This document shows positions 1-11,862 of a stretch of 64,000 nucleotides of DNA, piece by piece (the stretch's first letter is position 1; the number at the start of each line of letters is the position of its first letter). The stretch covers positions 45,361,561 through 45,425,560 of the forward strand of contig NC_088775.1 in the NCBI RefSeq assembly GCF_954871325.1. Direction: 5' to 3'. Made by a program: the position numbers and the translations under genes. The notes under the pieces are model-generated. The model searched no databases, was not told where the DNA came from, and worked only from the letters and a program-made list of their open reading frames with translations. Source of the stretch: Gordionus sp. m RMFG-2023. Lineage: Eukaryota > Nematomorpha > Gordioida > Chordodea > Parachordodidae.

Positions 1-111
1 GAAAATATTAATAATGTAAAATAAATATACGTAAAATAACAAAAAAAAAACAAAAGTAAAAAGATCGGATAGGTTTTTTACAGGTATAGGCCCCATCCGA
101 TATTTGAAAAA

Positions 112-400
112 CGCTAAGCCGATCCGATATTTAATATCGGCACAGCCCTAAATTTTATTTAAACTTTCCGGACATAATAATGATCTAATTAAATCACGTC
201 AACTGAGAGATAGAGAAAATTATTTCACTAAGTATGCTGGTTACAGGAACCAAAAGATTTTTTTTAGCTAACATGGAAAGATTAGGAATTTTAATCTTCT
301 TTTCTCTCCAGAAATTTAGAACGTTCATATTTTATAAATGGCGTTTTCCAAGAAGAATATGGCATTCTTGTTCTAAATCAATTAAAGTGGAATCATACAT
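112..400 (-). pseudogene. hAT transposase C-terminal remnant
   Basis: The minus-strand translation between about 350 and 165 reads FWREKKIKIPNLSMLAKKNL followed by VPVTSILSEIIFS. This is the form of the hAT dimerisation domain (WW...P.LS.LA...L..PATS..SER.FS). The conserved E is kept, but stops follow shortly after. Just outside it, at about 112-150, is a sequence whose reverse complement begins TAGGGCTGTGCCGATAT, which may be the terminal repeat of the same element. The rest of the transposase is missing or lies before the window, so this is a dead fragment of a cut-and-paste DNA transposon. Superfamily placement is fairly sure; the ends are estimates. Confidence 0.6.
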
Positions 401-602
401 TGAACTTGTTAAATATTTAGAATTTTGTCAAAATAATTTTAATTTAATATTTCCTCTTGATTCTCTATATTTATTCCTTAATGTCATTATACTCCATACG
501 TTTGAGATGTTTTATAATATATTACGACGCTGAGTTATTTTGTTCTAGTATATACTTTGACACAATATCTTGGGGCTAGAAAAGAAGCCAAAACATAGAT
601 TA

Positions 603-1932
603 CACTGTGTGACAAATTTCGACTTGATTTTTTGGGAAAAAATAAAATAAACATGTTTTAAGACAGTTTTTTATGCATATTCTAAATCCGCTGTCAATTT
701 TTTTCTAGCACGTCAGGTTTTTTATTTATTTTAGGTTAAAGTGGCCAAAAAGGTTATTTTTAGCACTCTTTGAAGGTTTATAACTTCGGTTCTAATGATC
801 CCTACAACTAAAAAAATATCTTAATTTTAGCAGCAAACCTTCCTTATTATTATACTTCTTTTTTTTATAAAATCCTTACTCAATTTTTAAACAACCTATA
901 TTTTTTATTTATAAAATCTTTTTTAATATAGCTTACATTTAATATATTTATTTATTGTGACTTTCGTTCTCTTCGCTACACTGCACACGATATGATTCCC
1001 AAACAATTTATTTTAATGAAAGAAATTGAAAAATTAAGCGCGAAAAAAAATAATTTTTCTCCTTTCGTCCTACTCGTTATTTGGCATTATTATTTATTGC
1101 CATACTACGGGTTCAAGGTACTCCATTGGAAAATCATATATTTTGATATAAATTGATTAAAAAAACAAATATTCTTAAATACATAAGATAAATATTAATA
1201 AAAAATATGAAAAAATTACCAATTATTGCATTTTAAATGAATTTTGCTTCAAAAATGCTCAATTCAAAAAGAGTACAAATTAAAAAAGTGGGTACAGATA
1301 TCTGATTTTGGTATAAATTGATCATAAATGCATAAAATATTACTAAATACAACTAAAAAAGATAAATATTACCTTAATTTTGCTTTAAAAATGCTTTATG
1401 CAGAGAAAATTCAATAAAAGTGTACAAATTAAAAAGTTCGAAAATATCTGTACCGACTTTTTTAATTTATATGGTTTAATTTTCATGGCATAGAGTACTT
1501 TTGAAACATAATTAGAATTAATATATAATCTTGAGCATATTTGAAGCAGAATTATATAAAATTTATCTTCTAAAGTTAATAATTTTGATAGTAATTTAAA
1601 TTGAAAACTTAAGACCCCCAAAACGAAATTCTTTACCATTTTTCTCAAAAACCAATCGATAAAAAATTATAAAAATTAGTAAATTTATAAATAAATATGA
1701 GTTTAACACTATCACCAATTTTCAGGGATTTTTATTCGATACTTTTTAAAATATATCCGTATAAAGACCTAAATTTTACCATTTTTGAGATTTCGAAAAG
1801 TTGTCTTTATATTGTAATATTTTTGAAACTTGACGTGTAGGGAAAATTTTGAAAACGGATTCGAACTCAGCGTCAAATTCTGCACCAAAACTTGTTTTTA
1901 TTTTCTTCTCCCATTTTTCTTGTCACACAGTG
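603..1932. mobile_element. Non-autonomous DNA transposon, CACTGTGTGACA ends, TTA duplication
   Basis: The left end CACTGTGTGACAA is matched at the right end by TTGTCACACAGTG in inverted orientation. Both ends are bordered by TTA (600-602 and 1933-1935), consistent with a 3-bp target-site duplication. Similarity between the two ends continues weakly for about 120 bp inwards (for example CACGTCA on both sides). There is no transposase; the 87-codon minus-strand open frame at 1385-1648 has no recognisable domain. CACTG termini with a 3-bp duplication recall the CACTA/EnSpm group, while TTA targets are also typical of PIF/Harbinger, so the superfamily is left open. Confidence 0.7.
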
Positions 1933-2329
1933 TTATTTATGAAATAAAAAATACATTAAATAAATGAACATACTTATATATTATTACTTGTAGATCAAAA
2001 GCCAAAAATGGAACTGAAGTTTTTTTTGCATGTATTCCTTTAGGGAAATGATTGCTATCATTATCATTTATTATATTTATTTTAATTTCACCTATACAGA
2101 ATGATGCCAAGTTTAAGGTAAGCCATTTTATGCAGATAAAATTTATCTGCTTCTTTAAATTATGAAAGAAAAAAGAAAAGCTAAAAATTTTTCCATTAGA
2201 TCTGATTTATAGTTTTAGATGTTTTCCAATTCTTTTCAAACGTTAATAATTAAATTTTATTTGCTCCAGATATGCTTTTAACCATAATTAATACACTATG
2301 TAACCTGGTTGAGACATTTAATATTAACG

Positions 2330-2660
2330 TTTTAATATGTGTGGCATTATTATCATCATTGGAATCACCAATTTGAAATGGGTGTCAGGGTATAGATCAG
2401 TGCTATCAATGTCCACAATAACTGATGTGTAATCTATTATACTTTGGCATTTTCTTTGATCTGCCTCTAAATCAAATTCAATCTCTGCAGTTTTCTATCT
2501 TAGAGCAGTAAGATTTTCTCATATTCTTAAGATTTTCAACAAAAGGCATTTAATATTATTCACTGTAAAACAAATGATGTAAACCATGACCCTTGCATAA
2601 GTGGTGTTCATATTCACCTAATCAAACACACTTTCTAACATTGAGTCTTCATTTTAAAAA
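2330..2660 (-). other. Unrecognised, coding-looking stretch
   Basis: This stretch is less A+T-rich than its surroundings. One minus-strand frame contains AEIEFDLEADQRKCQSIIDY followed by TSVIVDIDSTDLYPDTHFK. An adjacent frame just upstream reads MPFVENLKNMRKSYCSKIEN. The amino acid composition looks like real protein, but there are stops between the pieces and I recognise no family. It could be a decayed gene or transposon fragment, or small exons of an unknown gene. Confidence 0.25.
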
Positions 2661-2779
2661 TAGGTAAAATAAGGGTAACTTTTGGAATTTTATATTGATT
2701 AAATTCTCATATGATGTCAAAATAAAACATTAATATATTGGTGGCTAGCATGATTTTCATAAATGGTTGTATTTTCAGT

Positions 2780-3420
2780 GTGGCCAAAAATGTTGGGTGG
2801 ACAGTGCACAGGCCTGGGTATTGATGCCTGACACCATCTTTCAGTTAATATCAATACTAAAATGATACATAGTATTGGTCAATTCAATACTATCAATATT
2901 AGTGAAGGTCACATTATGCCTTTGGCCCAGTTCATATCCATGGATCAGACTGGAACATAGCTCCAAAAAAAGAGACATTTTTTATTTTTTAAAAAATATT
3001 TTTGTTTTTTACCTAATTTAATTCTTATTTTATCCTTTTATTAAACATAAAAGTATTTTATATTAACATTAAAAAATCAAATATTTAATTTAAAAGTAAA
3101 ATGTTTTAGAAATTCTGTTTTTATAATATATTGCAAAAAAAACTAAAAAAGAAAAAATCACAAAAAGTAATATAAAATAAAATACCCAAAAATTTTGTAA
3201 GCAAAAATTATAAGAATTGAATAGAAGGCAAGCTTAAAAATTAAAAAAGGGACCTGTCCATACCACATTCTAGACCAAAAAATAATTAAGATCAGTCTGG
3301 ACCTTAGTCCTCAAAAAAGACCATGATAGTCCATCAAATAGTTTTTTCAGACCAGTCTAAGATCAAGATAGGATAGTTGACATTCATAAATCAATATTGA
3401 TACCAAAAATAATAATATAA
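2780..3420. repeat. Repeat-like region with GACCAGACTGG-type motifs
   Basis: Variants of one motif recur in both orientations: GGATCAGACTGG near 2940, GATCAGTCTGGACC near 3290 and CAGACCAGTCTAAGATC near 3350. This is the kind of subterminal repetition seen in hAT-type miniature elements. No clear ends or target duplication were found and nothing here looks coding. Confidence 0.3.
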
Positions 3421-3986
3421 TAAATTTATGTTATTGAAAAACAAATATGTAATTATAAAATTAAAGAGATAGAAAATAGGTTTAGCAGCAATTTCTTTTT
3501 TCCTTATTTATCAGTTTGGATATTTTTATGATTTTTTTTTTATAAATTTATGACATGTTTGTTTATTTAATAAATTTTTTTAATTATAAAAGTTAATATT
3601 TTGAGGCATCAGTTACATAAAAATTTAAAATATGAACTGTACTGACCAAAAATAATTAATATAAGATTATGTTTATAAAATAATAAAAAAAAATATTTTA
3701 AATGTCTGTTTATTATATTTTGGTAATTAATATATTAACTAATTGGCAAAGAAGTTATATTGTAACATAAAATTTCTAACTAACATATATAATTTTAATT
3801 GTGCTTATCCTTAGTTTAGAATAAAATAAGATAATTAAATAAAATATTCAACATTTATTAATATTTGATTTGCAAAGGAGTTTTATATATAAAATATTTA
3901 ATCTTTAATATCAAATTAGCACTATTTATTGTTCTGTATAAATAACAAATTAACAAATATGAATTCTAACAATTCAGAAAAAATTT

Positions 3987-4326
3987 CTATTGATAATATA
4001 ATTCCAAATTCATTCCATCATGAATTTCATCTATAAAAAACATATAATCTATATAATCGTAAAAACTTACAGTCATTTAGTGTTATGTGATTTTTATATA
4101 CTGTGTACCTATATATTATTTATAAATTATAAAAATAGTATGATTTACCATTTTTTTAAGACAATTTTATCCCATTTCGTACCAGTTTGAGCTGCAATGA
4201 GTTTTTTGAGATCTTCAATTGTATCATCTTCACTTAATTTAAAATCGACTTAAGTACTGAAAATGAATACTTGCATTTAACTCGAACTTTCTTGCCTAAA
4301 CGATCGTTACATGTTATTTCAATCAT
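3987..4326 (-). CDS. UBL5: Ubiquitin-like protein 5 (UBL5/Hub1), complete, four exons
   Basis: UBL5/Hub1 is a small ubiquitin-like protein that binds spliceosomal proteins without covalent conjugation and influences pre-mRNA splicing in the nucleus. Exons on the minus strand are 4271-4326, 4149-4232, 4071-4108 and 3987-4030. All three introns (38, 40 and 40 bases) are GT-AG and every phase joins. The 73-residue product starts [18 protein letters not shown], continues [20 protein letters not shown] and ends [11 protein letters not shown], the same length and nearly the same sequence as human UBL5, including the terminal YYQ in place of ubiquitin's diglycine. The start is the only ATG in frame and matches the family start. 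The introns are close to the lower limit for metazoan splicing. No other gene is adjacent; an A+T tandem repeat lies just upstream. Confidence 0.96.
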
Positions 4327-4399
4327 TTGGTTTGGGTCCGAAATATTCCCACAGCTGTTTGGAGTCAAATTAAAGAAAGATGGTGAATACAAACAAGAC

Positions 4400-5030
4400 T
4401 TAACATTTAAATTTAATAAATTTTAAAATATTTATATTATAATTTATGCAATATATATTTATGAATATTTAATTATAAAATATTTAAATAAATCTAAAGT
4501 AATATTTAAATATATATATAAAGTAATATTTAAATATATATATATAAGGTAATATTAAATTATATATTAAGTAATATTTAATAAATAATTAAAATATTTA
4601 ATATATCTAAAGTAATATTTAAATATATATATAAAGTAATGTTTAAATATATATATAAGGTAATATTAAATTGTATATAAAGAAATATTTAAATATAAAT
4701 AATTAAAATATTTATATGTTATGCAATATATTATAAAATATTTAAATATATCTTAAATAATATTTAAATATATATATAAAGTGATATTTAAATATATATA
4801 TAAGGTAATATTAAATTATATATAAAGTAATATTTAAATATAAATAATCAAAATATTTAATATATCTAAAGTAATATTTAAATATATATACAAAGTAATA
4901 TTTAAATATATATATAAGGTAATATTAAATTATATATAAAGAAATATTTATATCAAAATTTATGCAATATATTATAAAATATTAAAATATATAAATAAAG
5001 TATTATTAAAAACCTTAAATATATATAAAC
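4400..5030. repeat. A+T tandem repeat array upstream of UBL5
   Basis: Four or so imperfect units of about 115-140 bp begin near 4492, 4607, 4749 and 4862. Each is built from smaller blocks such as AGTAATATTTAAATATATAT and AAGGTAATATTAAATTATAT. The array begins less than 100 bp upstream of the UBL5 start codon, so it occupies the place where that gene's promoter would be expected. Nothing coding is seen here. Confidence 0.7.
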
Positions 5031-5658
5031 TAATATAAAATAAAATATAGGAAGAATGTATTTAAATTCGCTAAAATAATTGGTTAATTTATAATTAATA
5101 AAGTTCTGCCACCATAAAGTTTTTTAGGATAAATGATGTAATGATACGAGTTTCCTAAATATAAAAATGTAACCATAAAGTTTTCTAATATAAAGATTGT
5201 TTATTTTATTTTAAATTATTAATTTAATTTTATATAATATATTTTAAAATTTTACATTTTTTTTATCAAACTAAAAAAAATCAGGTTTATATAACAATTT
5301 TCATATTAATATATAAAAATTTATATAAAAAATCAATCTACACAATTTATAAAAAATTCAATTTATATCAACATAAAAAAAACAATTTAAAGGTTAATAT
5401 TAATCGGTCATATTAACAATAATAATAAATTAATATCAATGATTATTGTTAATAACAGAATGTAGACTATCTGGCTTATGTTAATTGTTAGGTATAAAAG
5501 ATTAATCTGAAATTTCTGAACCCATCTGATTCTATAAAATAAATTTTACATTGTTGGTGGAATGTATATATATTTATGAAGATCTTTAAGTGGATAGTTA
5601 AAAATTGAAAAGTTAACATAATCCAGTATATCATATTAAAATTTTTTAATTATTTCTA
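5030..5658. other. Intergenic A+T-rich stretch, no gene seen
   Basis: This is low-complexity A+T sequence with scattered poly-A and poly-T runs. No convincing open frame, repeat end or RNA gene was seen. Confidence 0.4.
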
Positions 5659-7890
5659 GTGCTGTAAACGTTACTACAAAAAAGAAATGCGTTACAGTTA
5701 CTTGTTACATCTGAAAAGGGAACCCGTTACGGTTACCTTAAAAAGAAACGCGCGTAGAACGACTTGTCTTTATCTGAAAATCTCTGTAATTCAGATATGT
5801 CATAAGAGTCGTCATATGCAATTATCCTTAATATGACTATCTATTAATTTCCTTCTTTCCCATGCTTCCCTTAAAAATGGCTGTAGAGTTTGAAGATTGC
5901 CCCCATTTTATTCCATAATAGCTTACACTTAGAAAATGTAATTTTTAAAATAATTTTAGAGTGTACATCGTTATTTCAATGTCAACAGTAATAAAAAATA
6001 AATAATTTTATAGTACAATTAAATGTTTTTATTTTTTAAATATTTTTAAGAATATTTGGAGTCTAAAGCGGACACATAGTATATAATGAGAAAAGGGAGA
6101 GAAAAACGAAATGGTTAAGGTATTATAAGCTCCTCAAATTTAATCAATCAGGCAGATAAAAAAATATATTTTGAAGTAACTTTTTTCTTTCTTTCTTTCT
6201 TTCTTACTTTCTTTCTTTCTTTCTTAAAGTCCAAGCTCTTGTAGAAAATTCGAGCCGTGTTGCGTCTAAAATTTAAAAATGATTGGCACAAGTGTTGTTA
6301 ATTTGCTTGGTAGTAAAATTTACGAACCAAGTTTGTGCTCAAGCCTGCTCTGAGCACAAACCTGAGGTTCAAATATGGGGTCCAGACCCGGAGTTGTTTA
6401 TAATTTTTAAATAGCATAGCCCTGCAAGCAAGTCAGCTTCGGGATAAAAAAATCTTTTAATCGGGTTTAGTTATGATTTATTAAATTGAATTTGCATAGT
6501 TCTACTCTACTTTGGGTAAACTAAGAAAAAATAAATCTCATTTACTAATCTTTCAAATTTTATTATACATTTAAATTTAATTATAAATTAGTAGGCTTTA
6601 TTATTTTTTTCTACATTAATTCCATTTTGTAACTAAGCATTCAAATATTTGTTCAAATTGCGATGATTTTGGCGGTTTGTTTGATTTAACTATTTTTTCT
6701 CTTCCAGACTATGTTAAATTCTCTTATATAATTATTAGTTTATATATAGTTACTTAACTATCAAAACAACACTCAGGTATTACAACAACAAACAACTACT
6801 TTTTAATGTATCTGTTTTTTTTTACTTACTTTAATTTTTTTTTTATCTTGAAACACGAAAATCTATAATTTTGTTTCTTTATTTTTCTTTTCTTAAAATG
6901 AAATCGTACATAAAAAAAAATAATTGTCTTTTTTTTTCGCTACAAAATCATCGCAGTTTATTTATTATTTTATTTATCAAAAGTCATTCAACTTTTTTTT
7001 AATATTTATTTATTTAACTCCTTATTATTCGTATACTTTGCCATTATATTCCTATAGTGCTAGGCGTAATAGCTTGCTCCCTTAACAAACCATCTTTAAT
7101 ACTTTTTTTATTGAGTTAATAATCCCCTGTAATTTAACTAACTTAATTACAAGTTGTAATTAAGTTAAATTTTTTTTTATAAATTACAAGTGTTTTATTT
7201 TAATTATTTTTGCAAAGAAAATAATTTTATATGGATAAGATAACATGTTTCATTAAATCATCACAACTAAGGGAATGCCAGCGTTGCTTGTTTGTATATA
7301 GAAAAAAAAATGTTTTTTTTATTCTTCAACTTTAAAAAAAAATTATTCTGTAAAAATACTCTTCACCCTACCCAGGCGCCGTTATTTTATTATGAATAAA
7401 AATAACCATAAGAGGAAAATAATTTCCAGGAAAAGAAAGAAAACATGATAAATTTTCCACAAAAAACCTAAGATATGGTAACTAATTGAAAAGATGATGA
7501 TGGAAATAGCCGTCGACATGGACAAATCGGCCAATGGAGGAATCAGGCATACACTCCCAGAAAAAATCGTAGATACCATACAAAACAAAATATTTTAAAT
7601 AATTTATGTATTGATTTTTTAGAAGAGAGAAGAGACTTACCTAATTTTCTCTTGGAGAATGTTTCATTTGAATAATATAACTTATTTTTCTATATATCAT
7701 TTATTAAAATTATAATTATTTCTTATCTGTAAATTTAAAAAAAATTTCACAAGCAAAATAATAATTGTAAGATTTGAAATATATAATATTCACTGCTTAT
7801 AATCACCTCTGAAATAGATATTTTTATGAATAAAATTCAAGGTAACAACGTTAGTAACTACGTTACCTTTTTTACATTACTTTACAGCAC
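5659..7890. mobile_element. hAT-like non-autonomous element with GTGCTGTAA ends
   Basis: The left end reads GTGCTGTAAACGTTACTAC and the right end, inverted, reads GTGCTGTAAAGTAATGTA. Both continue into GTTAC-rich subterminal motifs (CCGTTACGGTTACC near 5710, AACTACGTTACC near 7855). The ends and the motif style suggest a hAT-type element. The 8-bp flanks do not match convincingly, so the insertion is old or the exact end is a few bases off. No transposase is recognisable; a short minus-strand stretch near 5790-5880 looks faintly coding. A TTTC microsatellite lies inside. Confidence 0.5.
6186..6226. repeat. (TTTC)n microsatellite
   Basis: About ten tandem TTTC units, with one unit altered to TTAC. 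Confidence 0.9.
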
Positions 7891-8389
7891 AAATTAATAT
7901 ATAAATATTTATATTTTAGAAGGCAGATTTTATAATTTTTATTCTGATCATACTTAGGGTTGAACATCTGTCGGTTACCAGATTAATTTATTAATCTATA
8001 TAATTAAAACCTATGATTGGCCAAGACATATAAAAGTCTAATAATAAATTAATCAATTATTGATACTGAGGTCTGTATTACTACTGATTTTTAAATGTGA
8101 CATTTTTTTAAAGTAGCTTATATAAGAAAAGGATCCTGAGTGTAAATATCTTGCCTACTTAGTTAACCTTGACTAATCAAATTTATTTTTATCAGACCTT
8201 TCCTGATATGGTACTTAAAATGATATAATTATAGGTCAGGCTAAGTTTAAAAAGCCCAAAGCAAATATTTATTATTTTGTAATAAAAAATTTATAATATG
8301 TTTAACAATTATAATATATTTTTTTAAATATAAAAATATTAAAAAATATATAATTTATTTTTTTAATTGACTTTTATATAAAAAAATCA

Positions 8390-9239
8390 TTTGAATAATG
8401 TTCATTTTCACTTTATCTTTGTGATCCTGTGGTAAAGATGACAATTCTTCATTTATAAATTTAGCAAAGGAGGATACCTCTTTTTTATCCTCTATTTTTA
8501 TTATTTTTTCAAATAATTTTTCTCTATAATTTATTTCCCCTTTTTATTCGATTTTGAAATATCTTTTTCTATATATATTTTTTCATCTGTGGTGATATCA
8601 TACGGCGGAGTAGAATTTGATATGGTTATGTTGGATATTTATGTTTTAGGTGTTAATGTTTTGTTTAAAAAAGATAATGCTTCATAATACGGCCATACAG
8701 ATATATATGGTGGTCCTGCTGAACCACCATCTAGTCTTTAACTCATCACCTAAAAATATAAAACAGATAAATAATCATATTGTTTGCTCAATTATTGATA
8801 GTATTTAATTTAATTAAAAAAATTAAGTTTGCTCCTAAATGATTATTCAAAGATATTGATTAACATTTTAATACCAAATTTAAGAATTAAATAGTAAGCT
8901 TAATCTTTTTATCTAAATACTTAGATGAGATATATTAATACAATAAATTTAACTCATCACCTCAAAAATATAAAACAGAGGTAATTAATGATCATATTGT
9001 TTGATCAATTCTTAATATATATAGAATTATTGAAAGTGTTCAATTTAATTAATAAAATATATTCAAAAAATTTTATGTTATATTTATAAAGTTTTAATAC
9101 CTGATTCACCAAATTGTAGGCCTAAATTTATCCAAAATTCTGTTTTTTTGCGTGAATCCTTGTAACTTTCATCAAATTTATCATGTATAAATTTAGATAT
9201 TCTTACAGCTTCGATTAAATCTAACACATTAATTTTCAT
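8390..9239 (-). pseudogene. MADF/BESS-domain DNA-binding protein, broken
   Basis: Exon 1 (9101-9239) starts with ATG and reads MKINVLDLIEAVRISKFIHD followed by KFDESYKDSRKKTEFWINLG, the first half of a MADF (Myb/SANT-like) domain. A GT donor follows GES. The next piece starts at an AG acceptor near 8750 in matching phase and reads GDELKTRW, the usual MADF continuation. It then jumps frame into WPYYEALSFL, the end of a MADF domain, so the middle (around the conserved LRD) is deleted. Stops follow. Further on, a frame near 8480-8390 reads FAKFINEELSSLPQDHKDKV, which resembles a BESS motif. MADF/BESS proteins are sequence-specific transcription factors in arthropods and also accompany some Harbinger transposons, so host gene or transposon origin is open. 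Confidence 0.6.
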
Positions 9240-9499
9240 TTTTAACATGAACAAGCTAAAATATTAGAAAAAAAAAAATTATATTTTGTTATTTTTAACA
9301 AGAGTAAAAGAGAAGATAAATGGAATAGTTATGATAAAATGCTATAATTAATTCAAAAAATTCTATTAGTTAATAATGTATATATGTATTATGATGTTAG
9401 AATATTAGAATTAAAATAAAATTCTATTTAGTTATGATAAATAAGCTTAGTTATTTTTAACAAGGTATGTTACAAATAGAGAAGACAAATGGAAGAGTA

Positions 9500-9625
9500 A
9501 AATTTAACTCATCACCTAAAAAATATCTGTAAAAACTAACTATTTAAAAAATTCTATGTTATATTTATAAAGTTTTAATACCTGATTCACCAAATTGTAA
9601 ACCTAGATTTATCCATAATTTATAA
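9500..9625 (-). repeat. Partial duplicate of the MADF exon 1 end and following intron
   Basis: The segment is nearly the same as 9065-9135: it repeats the end of MADF exon 1 (minus strand WINLGLQFGES), its donor site and the start of the intron. A second shared motif, AACTCATCACCT, occurs near 8740, 8950 and 9500. Local tandem duplication of the intron/exon boundary is the simplest reading. Confidence 0.6.
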
Positions 9626-9639
9626 TTATAAAAAAATTT

Positions 9640-11000
9640 TAAGTAACGTTATAACGGTCTATATGATTTGCCGGATCAAAAAGTCAAAATGTTTTGACTT
9701 CAAAATTTGCCGGATCCGTTTTCAAGACGGAAGGTATCGGAACGGACGCACTATGAACATATATATCATTTTTAATGAGATTGACTTTTGACGGAACGGA
9801 TGTAAAAATCGGATCCGTCTCCACTATGAAAGCAGCCTCAGGTACTTTCGAATATCACAAAATACAAAAAAAAACAAATAGGCTAAAATGGCGTCCAATA
9901 TGGCCCATAACAATGACTTATAAGGGCCTGACTAAAATACGCGCCTCCGGAAACTACACGCCCCCTATCTTAATATAGAATCGTATTTAGATTTATAAGA
10001 TGAGTTAAAAAATGTTTTTTTTATTTAAAAAAAATGGTAAGAAAGTAAAATTTTTACATGACTAAAATCCCCGCTCCTACGGGCCACCATATGCGCCCCT
10101 ACGTACCCTATCAAAGAAGCTTAATTTAAAAAAAAATGAATTCAGAATCATATATATCTTATTAAAAGGAAAAAAAAAATATTAATATTATTTTTTATTA
10201 CTTAGTGGACTTTTGAAAAAACACTTCTTTTTTTGATTAAACTACTGAAAAATGATTACAGAATAATGTTAAACTTCTAAGGAGATTAAGAAAATGGTAT
10301 TATTCATTTTTTTTAAATTTTAATTATCAAAAAAAAATTTTTTTGACTTAACTACGCGCCCCCTATGCACCCCCAAGGAAGCTTAATTCATAACAAATTA
10401 AAGCTTGATCATATTAAACTCATGAAAGGGAATCAAAAAATGTTAAAATTGTTTATAAATTATTTATAACTTAGTGGGCTTTTGAAAAACCATTTTATTT
10501 CTTCTTTTTTTGACTAAAATACGCGCCCCCTACGCACCCCTGGTAAATATAAATTATTTTAAGAAATGAATACAGAATCATGTTTAGCTTTTCAAGGAGA
10601 TTCATTATACATTCATTTTTTTTTAAATTATAATTATCGTAAAAAAAATTTTTTTTTAACTAAAATACGCTCTCTCATTAAATATACATTATTTATGCAG
10701 AATCATGTTTAACTTATCAATGGAATCTAGTCATTTAAATTAATTTTTTCAAATCATGCTATACATCTATCTGAACCCTCGATATATATGTACTAAGTTT
10801 TTTAAAAAGGGAATCCCAACATAATTAGGAGACATCTATAAACGAAATCTCAAGGCTTAAGCAATATTTATTGATATATATATATATAAAGAAATTTGCA
10901 AAAAATAATAGCCTAATATTGTTTGTAAATATATTTTTTCTATCAAAAAAACAAATAAGCTAGAATGGCGACCAATATGGCCCCTAAAGTTTTAAGCGAG
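9640..11000. repeat. Degenerate repeats with ACGCGCCCCCTA cores
   Basis: Islands of higher G+C of the form GACTAAAATACGCGCCCCCTA recur near 9925, 10062, 10345, 10510 and 10655, separated by A+T-rich sequence with GAAGCTTAATT blocks. Related segments at about 9874-9905 and 10950-10982 (CTAAAATGGCG..CCAATATGGCCC) bracket the array. At 9660-9850 there is a separate segment rich in CCGGATCCG motifs that may be a miniature transposon. The 67-codon open frame at 9775-9978 crosses these repeats and is not considered a gene. Confidence 0.45.
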
Positions 11001-11518
11001 AGAATTTAAAATATTAATATTAAATTAAACCATGTTGTAATAAATTTTGAATTTAATAATCTGTTAACAAAAGTAATTTAACCAATTAGCCTAATTTTTT
11101 TAAGGTCAACCATAGCTCTTTTTTTTCAATTCTAATTGTTTTGTCCCAAACTTCAAATTTTATTTATTTTACTAAACGAATTTTTTGCTGGTTTTCTTAG
11201 TTTGCAATATCAATATAAAAAATTTTAAGTCATACAACTAATAATGATATTTATAATTTTTATCAGAGATCAATACCCAAAAATAAATCCTTAAGTTAAC
11301 TATTTTAAAAATTTATAAACTGAAAAGATGGTGCTGATAATGTTTCTATTATTTTAATTTACATAACTTAATTTTAAATGTTAAGTAGTACTTTGTTATT
11401 TATTATTGGAAAATACGTATTAATATATAGACTGAATGGAGTATTGAGAGGTCTCTATTTATGGGCAAGTTGATCCACTAAAATTTAATTTTATAATAGA
11501 AAATAAAATATCATAATC

Positions 11519-11600
11519 AGTGGCGTAGCTAGGAATTTTCCTTAGAGGGGGTCCATAAATATAAAAGCCTGGGGGACGGGCCGGGTTTATCTTAAAAATC
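11519..11600 (+). mobile_element. Isolated hAT-type end (CAGTGGCGTAGC)
   Basis: The sequence CAGTGGCGTAGCTAGGAATT followed by a G-rich stretch resembles the terminus of the hAT element at 48034-49108 (CAGTGGCATAGCAGGATTTT). No matching right end was found, so this looks like a truncated copy. Confidence 0.4.
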
Positions 11601-11654
11601 ATATTTGTTTTTTCTTATAATATAAAAGTCCTAGAATTATTGATCATTTTAATT

Positions 11655-11862
11655 AGTGTTGTTAAACGGCTCGATTTGAGCCGATTTTTATAAACAGCTA
11701 ACTCAATATTTTAGCTAAAAACATGTTCCTCAAGCCTAGAGATTTCACGAATAATGTCTAAACCTTTGTATTATCCATGAGCAAAATTTTCAGGCTTGCA
11801 TAATTTTCTGGCTAATATATTGAGTTAGACATATCAGCTCAAATTGAGCCATTAACAACACT
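11655..11862. mobile_element. MITE, family with TGTTGTTAAACGGCTCG ends, copy 1
   Basis: About 208 bp with near-palindromic ends: AGTGTTGTTAAACGGCTCGA on the left and TTGAGCCATTAACAACACT on the right. The centre shares GAGTTAG and GAGCAAAAT blocks with three other copies at 31417, 41993 and 63507. No coding capacity. Confidence 0.85.

Noticed and set aside
234-533. 99-codon plus-strand open frame
   Set aside because: The opposite strand carries a recognisable hAT C-terminal domain here, so the plus frame is an antisense shadow.
6330-6420. tRNA-like B box (GGTTCAAAT) in a hairpin-rich segment
   Set aside because: No cloverleaf, no A box at the right distance and no CCA-side stem could be drawn.
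9775-9978. 67-codon plus-strand frame
   Set aside because: It spans two kinds of repeat and has no domain.
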